Shown here: positions 42,747 through 42,783 of the stretch, in pieces
Numbering within the stretch: the stretch's first letter is position 1
Layout of the letters: each line of letters opens with the position of its first letter
IMG/VR virus record: IMGVR_UViG_3300009159_000120
Coordinates: 1-42,783 of that record
Direction: 5' to 3' (one strand)
DNA length: 42,783 nucleotides
From: a virus
Notes under the pieces: generated by a model
What the model was told of the DNA's origin: nothing
The model's database searches: none
Seen by the model: the letters and a program-made list of their open reading frames with translations, nothing else
Made by a program: the position numbers and the translations under genes

Positions 42747-42783
42747 ATGGCACTAACATCACCAGGCGTACAAGTTACGGTAA
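42747..42783 (+). CDS. gp18: Tail sheath protein gp18 (N-terminal start, partial)
   Basis: Twelve codons are visible, MALTSPGVQVTV, the N-terminus usual for the contractile tail sheath of marine T4-like phages. CAGGAG lies 10 bases before the ATG and a late promoter lies about 40 bases upstream. The gene continues past the window end. The following gene is expected to be the tail tube (gp19), but it cannot be seen. Confidence 0.8.
   Translation, partial: MALTSPGVQVTV

Noticed and set aside
1-42783. tRNA genes, CRISPR arrays, insertion sequences or integrase attachment sites
   Set aside because: Reading both strands by eye gave no cloverleaf-type element, no regularly spaced repeats, no transposase or integrase motif. 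A tRNA-finding program could still reveal one missed by eye.

Overview
This window looks like part of the late (virion) region of a T4-like marine myovirus of the cyanophage/pelagiphage type. The right end carries T4-type neck and tail genes in recognisable form: gp13, gp14, gp15 and the start of the gp18 tail sheath, with a gp1-type dNMP kinase between them. Octamers resembling the T4 late promoter TATAAATA stand in front of most transcription units. The tail-fibre C-termini and repeat modules are of the kind common in marine T4-like phages. The host cannot be read from the sequence. A phage-encoded outer-membrane beta-barrel with a signal peptide points to a Gram-negative host. No photosynthesis genes are present, so a cyanobacterial host is not shown. 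No tRNA, rRNA, CRISPR or insertion sequence was seen, and there is no gene-free stretch longer than about 130 bases.

Layout. (1) 1-440: the end of an unidentified CDS, a strong terminator and a small conserved-type helical protein. (2) 512-23358: about 23 kb of adhesin and tail-fibre genes on the + strand. They comprise small beta-sandwich proteins, two tandem paralogous fibres (3112 and 4338), two giant fibres of 1998 and 2675 residues, a 497-residue adhesin with Ig-like domains, and a likely accessory or assembly protein. (3) 23425-28626: a coiled-coil protein, a zinc ribbon, a Cys-rich TIM-barrel-like/methyltransferase fusion, a flavin-dependent halogenase, two unknown proteins and a second zinc ribbon on the minus strand. 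(4) 28693-31500: a 935-residue fibre with two cupredoxin-like domains whose copper ligands are intact. (5) 31546-35437: six non-haem iron/2-oxoglutarate oxygenase genes, five of them tightly packed on the + strand. (6) 35531-37481: a small protein, a multi-pass membrane protein and an outer-membrane barrel. (7) 37503-42783: a Nudix-like protein, gp15 and gp14 on the minus strand; gp13, dNMP kinase and gp18 on the plus strand; and an HNH-like protein on the minus strand.

The most interesting part is 24.5-35.4 kb, where oxidative and tailoring enzymes are packed between fibre genes: one flavin halogenase, six 2OG-Fe(II) oxygenases and a Cys-rich barrel fused to a class I methyltransferase. Late-type promoters and the fibre neighbours suggest that they act late in infection, on virion proteins, on glycans or on a small molecule; that role is inference. 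A second theme is domain shuffling in the giant fibres, where small beta modules have been inserted at equivalent loops of repeated units.
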